From the NCBI GenBank assembly GCA_036172665.1, contig CM069874.1, positions 48,032,707 to 48,096,706 of the forward strand: a stretch of 64,000 nt of DNA. The letters are read 5' to 3'. The stretch is from Prosopocoilus inquinatus. Taxonomy: Eukaryota > Arthropoda > Insecta > Coleoptera > Lucanidae. Positions 38,101 to 44,100 of the stretch are shown piece by piece. Position 1 is the first letter of the stretch. Each line of letters begins with the position of its first letter. The notes under the pieces were generated by a model. That model was given only the letters and a program-made list of their open reading frames with translations, searched no databases and was not told the origin of the DNA. Both the position numbers and the translations under genes were made by a program.

Positions 38101-41100
38101 CCATTTTTAGTGCATATATATGTGCATATTTCATCATTTTTTAGTGCATATATATGCGCATATTTCATCAAAATTACTCGCATATAAATCCGCTCTCTAG
38201 TTATTACCATAGCAACAGACTTTTAAATTTAACGTGCTCGATACAGAATAGCTTGAATTCATACAAATCAAATTGTGTTTTATTTTACTCCGGATAACGC
38301 CATTTTGTCTTTTTTTTTGTAATTGGTCCGTACAGTTTACGATCCGCTTTCACTAGTACCGAGGTCGCTCCCATCACCACTGCCCTTTTGATCTAATCCG
38401 CGTTTAATTATCTCACGATTGCTCCAGATTGGTGTGTAATTTTCGATCTCCTTCTTTCGCTTTTTTCACTGTTCTTCCCTTTCTCCGGATCCACTAAGCA
38501 ACGAGGTAATTTGATCCGGGTTTTACGTTTCTTTTTTTCTTTTCTGTAAAAGTTTTTTTCGCCAGGCTTGTTACGCGTTTTTTCTTTTTGTTTTGGAAAC
38601 GTGTTTCTTGCTGCCTCAGTTATGAGTCCGTCTAATTGTTGCTAGGTGCCGTGTGATTTCACTGTGGGCGATTGGCCAATTAACGAAGTGGTCAGGCCAT
38701 TGTTGGAATTTTTGTGTGAAAATTGGTTTGGCACTCGCTTGTGCAGGTTTTTACCACTTCATCTGAAGATACCCCCGGTTTTGTGGATCCGCTGAGAGAC
38801 GGATTTGTGAGTGAACGCGAGAATTTTCATGCCTTACTGTTTCAGTAAGGTAAGTTTATGTTCACCATTTTTGTTGATTCCAACTACCACGTGCTCTGCC
38901 ATGCGTTTGTAGATTCCTTTTTTTTCCTTTATCATAGCAATCGGAAAGACAATTATTATAACTCTGTTTCCAATTCAAATCGGAACACCAACTGCGGCGC
39001 TTTCATTTGACTGTCGGCCGAATTTCTCGCCGATTTCCCGACGGCCTGTGGGTTTTGCCATCCCGAAACGTCAAGTCCCAATCAAGCGGGTGAGACGTAT
39101 TCCATCGTCTTGATCTCTGCGAAGGCTTAATCCATCAAAATTACCATAGAAAATAATGCGTAAATTACAGAGACATCACACTACTATATGCATATGACTC
39201 AAAACGTTTAAAAGTATTATACAAAAGAGGATAAGGAAGAAAGTATGATCACATTTGATACAGTAATTAAGTATAAGTAAGATCTGGAAAAGCTTGGAGA
39301 AGAAGAACGTAGATATACGATTAATAGATGCAGCAAAAAATATATACAAAGAGACCAAATCGCAGAAACTCCTGTGGATGGTACACCCGGTACATGAACA
39401 TGAATTAGTGCATTTTGCTTATGTGTGCATATTTCCCTGCATATGTTACATGCAATAGGGTACATGACAATAATATAAAAATATTAATTAAAGCTCTCTA
39501 ATCGAGACTATAGTCAATAACACACGCGAAAACACCAAATTTGTACGTTTTTTTAATTTATTATTCTCTTAAATTAATAAATAAAATCGAAAATATTCAA
39601 ATATAAATCACGTGGTTTCGAAAGGCTTCCCATTCGTTGTGACGTCAGTATTCATACATTGTCCAAAACCGATCATATGATGTCGCTATTTTATCTGTTC
39701 ATTGTCCTTGACGTTTATGTCGTATGCAGACCCTTGTCAAATAGTTTGAATGTTTGCTCTTAATATGTGCTGAAAAATATGGATTTAATTTAAGCAACAA
39801 TTACGAAGTGAATATCTGAAATTATTATATTTTTTTACTTTGTTGGTGAGAAATTTGTGGTGGAAACGGGAACTTTTCGCCATTGAGAAGTAAGGTTGGT
39901 AACACTAAATTTTGTGAAACGCTTATAAATAATTTATTCGGAGTTCTTGCACAGGTATTTTTACATTATAGCACAGCACAATACTGATACTATTGTCTTA
40001 CTATTCATTGTAATAAGTTTTATGTGTTTGTATTGATATTCACTTATTACGATTTGACAGCATATGAACATTGACGTCACACGGTCAGAATGTGCGTTTT
40101 GGCGGGAATTTAATCAATTCAAATTTAATTGTTTACGACTTTAATATTCATTTATCAAAACAAAAGAAATATATCTAAATTATCGTATTTTTACCTGCTT
40201 TCAAATAAAATTCTTCAAAAAAAAAATGTTCATGTACCCTATTTTACAGCAATTTGGATGATAAAACTAATTCAAATTTAAAAACACTGCTCAGATTCTT
40301 TATAATTATAGGAACCGACTATGAAAACCGACCATAAACTCAAAAAGCAAAGATACTTACGCGCAAAAAATATCCAGAATTTTCTCATAGATAAACGTTG
40401 TTTGTTTGAAGTCTTCTTCATCAGCATCTAATTTCAAAGCATTTAATAACTTAATGTAATCATCGTCGTAAATGGAAAGCCACTTGATCAACACTTTAAC
40501 AAAAGAATTCTTTGCAGCCTTATTCTGTTCGTTTATGCCTGCCAAAGCTATAACTTGTCGATCAATAATTTTGAATAACATAGGTCCAATCAAAGTCAAT
40601 TTAGCAAAAGCACTCATTCGCACGAGGTGATCGACATCACGAGTGCGTTCAACTATTTTACCAAAGGTTAAAGGACATGGAGCAATTTTATCCAGGACTT
40701 CTTTGCGAACCTGCGCACATGATTATAAGTTTTGTAACAAAACAAAATGTTGATTGTTATACCAACGAACATGAATCTCCCAAAGCAGCTACGTAAGCTT
40801 TAATCACTGGGCAATCATTATTACTTGTGTCTTGTAGTCTTCCTAACGCAGTAACGGCCTGTACTCGAATAAGCGGCTTTACCTCCTAAAATGAAAATCA
40901 CTGGCCGATTAATAATCTCTCCTGATGAAGATATCAATCGATAGTGAAACGTTGAATGCCTTTCCAATTGTAATTTTAAAAACCATTTATGTACTTAGAA
41001 TATATTTTTGGTAAGATAACCAGATATCTACAGAAGTGCGCTCAGAAAGGACCCTAATGCAAAAAAAAATATGCAAACTATTTTCAGTAACATCAACGAA

Positions 41101-44100
41101 AAAAATATACCCTTTTGGAAATTATAATAAGATCTGAGGGTTCTAATTTAAAACATTTTTATGCCCTAATAGTACACCACTGTATAAATAAATTGACATT
41201 CCAAAATGTGTAGATTGAAAATACTTTAGTGAATGTGTGTACCAGATTTTTATCCACATTATATGCACATGCAGCAGAAAAAGTTTTCTTGTCAATACTT
41301 TCATTTAAATTTCCTGTGGAAATATGTATTATAATCTGAGTGCAAATATCCTAATATTTTCCCATCAGGTTATTTAATGGCTCTTATTAATAAAAATAAA
41401 TTTTAATTATCTTTTCTCCTGATCATACTCACAGTTATCCTTTCCAGCATAGCATTTTGTATATCATCACAAAGATCATTATCCAATGTCACATCTTCAT
41501 TAATATTTAGGAGCAAGGTAGCAATAAACTGACATGTATGAAATCTCACTTGCACATAGTCCACACCATGATACTAAAAACGTATATTTCAATCAAGGAA
41601 AATTCCTAATTGCCATCATACTCTCAATAACTCTTGTAATAATCTCATCAGGAATGGATGAGATGCATCGGAGTCGGCTTCACCATTCTTCTTTGCATCC
41701 TGATCGATTAGGTGGCTACAAAATGTTGCACAAAATTTGAAACATTTCTGAACTTGACGAGTCTCTTCGCCGATTTTTTGTTGGAGCAAAATACACACCA
41801 ACTTAAAAAATCCAGAAAAGAAATCTTCAAAGGCCACCTGAAATAAATAACCATTTAAACTATTTTTTTTTTTTAAAGAACAAAACTTCTGTTTTTTTTA
41901 TTTTAAACAGTTTTTTTTGTTTAAAACTTGTTTAAAATTGACCCTAAATTAAACATGTTTTAAACAAAAAAAGCAGCTGTTTAAAACAACTTTTGCTTGA
42001 TTTATTTAGGACCTACGGTCGCGGTGTTTTAAATGATTTTCAAAGAAAGTATGAAGTATTTGGTATCAACATACTGAGAAAAACATTCCGAATAAAAACT
42101 AATACAATCCAAAGAAGTATTTTTTTTTTTCAACTTACTTGATCGCATTAGAACTAAAATACATGACTCGTGGTTTTTAATACCGGAAAACAAAAATTTC
42201 AAATATGTTAAAACATGTAGGATGTTCCACTTAAAATAACAAAGTTGATATTACTTCCGGCGAAACCAAAAGTCCAGTAGGCATATGTCTGAAATTTCAA
42301 ATTAAATTTTTGTTTATTTCATCGTTTTCAATTTTTAAACAAACCTTAAAATTCTATAAGGACGAATATACGGTCTTGGGACACACGGTAGAAATTCAAT
42401 GAAGACAAATGACGATAACGTTATAAATAGTTTAAACAGCGACATCCTACGATCACTTTTTGACCTAACATTGCATTAGCATTGACAAATTCAAGCCAGT
42501 TGCATAATAATTCATCCCGTAGCCCATAGAATGAACAGGGAAGCGGAGGACCCAGTATGTTTCAAAACTTAATGTAATAATAAAAGATTAAATATTGAAA
42601 AGGTATTTTAAAATTTTACAATATAAGTTATTACTTAAAAAAAGTTTAAAACAAACTGTTTAAAACATAGTGTTTAAAACATGTTTAAAACACCGAATTA
42701 AAAACATACTATCTGTTCTAAACAAAATGTTTTAAACATGTTTTTTTTGATAATGTTTTAAATTCATTTTTTGTCATTTTAAGCTAAAAAGAACTCTTTT
42801 GATATAAGTGTTTTATTTTTAAGTTTTAAGCATGTTTTTTTTTGTTAATGTTTTAAATTCAGTTTTTTAGTTTTAAGCTAAAAAGAACACTTGATATATG
42901 TGTTTTATTTTTGCAATGTAATACTGTGTAACCAGAAGTTAATTGTTTAGGGTCTGTATTTCACTGACAGATTAACTTTAAATTTTAGTTTGTTCTCATA
43001 TCAATTGTTTTAATAATTGTAAACAATGCGTGGCTGAACTGATGACGCGATGACTACACTGTAGCTCTGATTTGAACTAAATTTAAGTTGCATTAGATTG
43101 ATTAAAATCAATTCATTAATTATTACTGATCACTAGAATATTTTCTAATTCATTAATTATTACTGATCACTAAAATATTTTCTAGTGATCAGTAATAATT
43201 AATGAATTGATTTTAATCAACCTAATGCAACTTAAATAAATCAGAGCTACAGTGTAGTCATCACGTCATCAGCTCAGCCACGCATTGTCTATAATTATTA
43301 AAACAATTGATATGAGAACAAACTAAAATTTAAAGTTAATCTGTCAGTGAAATACAGACCCTAAACAATTAACTTCTGGTTACACAGTATTACATTGCAA
43401 AAATAAAACACGTATATCAAGTGTTCTTTTTTAACTTAAAACTAAAAAACTGAATTTAAAACATTAACAAAAAAACATGTTTAAAACTTAAAAATAAAAC
43501 ACTTATATCAAAAGAGTTCTTTTTAGCTTAAAATTACAAAAAATGAATTTAAAACATTATCAAAAAAAAAAAACATGTTTAAAACATTTTGTTTAGAACA
43601 GTAGTATGTTTTTAATTCGGTGTTTTAAACATGTTTTAAACACTATGTTTTAAACAGTTTGTTTTAAACTTTCCAACCCTGCATTTAAAAAAGCTATTAT
43701 GAAGTCAGGCCCGCTTGACAACTATGCACGATTTGATATAAAATCTTGTACACAGTGAAAGACTACCACTGGGAATGTTCATTGATTAATTCAATACTTT
43801 TCTGTAACTTTGTGTAATTAATAAATTATTATTCCTAGGAGCTCTATAAACTTCAGGCAGAGTCACGACAATTTTTGTTATTTCTTGGGTAAAATGTAGT
43901 ATTATGCACCGTGATTCAGAAATGTCTCCCCATATTTTCAGGATAAATAGAACAATAGTCACCTTTTTATATTTTTTTTTCCAATAAGCACTAAAAGAGG
44001 GGCGAAAAATTTTATTTTTTGCCATTATCTTCTGGATCCTTGTGTTATCAAAGTAATATTTTAAACTAAGTATAAGGCACCTAACTGCGCATTAACAACA

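Larger units (their letters stand above)
35934..38251. repeat. Foldback MITE split by a hAT insertion
   Basis: Left half GGGGCTATTCTGTATCGAGT to 36012, right half from 38200 to CTCGATACAGAATAGC. An unbroken relative at 54781-54924 shows the original 144 bp palindrome. The break point is duplicated (GTTATTAC) around the hAT element. Confidence 0.8.
35190..38890 (+). repeat. Direct duplication of an LTR-like repeat, interrupted by nested insertions
   Basis: Unit 1 (35190-35905) and unit 2 (35905-38600, less the 2.3 kb nested insertion) share GGTTATGTCTTCT, AAATTGTGTTTTATTTTACTC, TTTACGATCCGCTTT, GGTGTGTAATTTTCGATCTCC and GTTACGCGTTTTTT. Unit 1 has extra DNA with a TATATAAAATGCC box at about 35711. 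Direct repeats of this size suggest LTRs or a tandem 5' region of a retroelement; no gag or pol is present. Confidence 0.5.
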
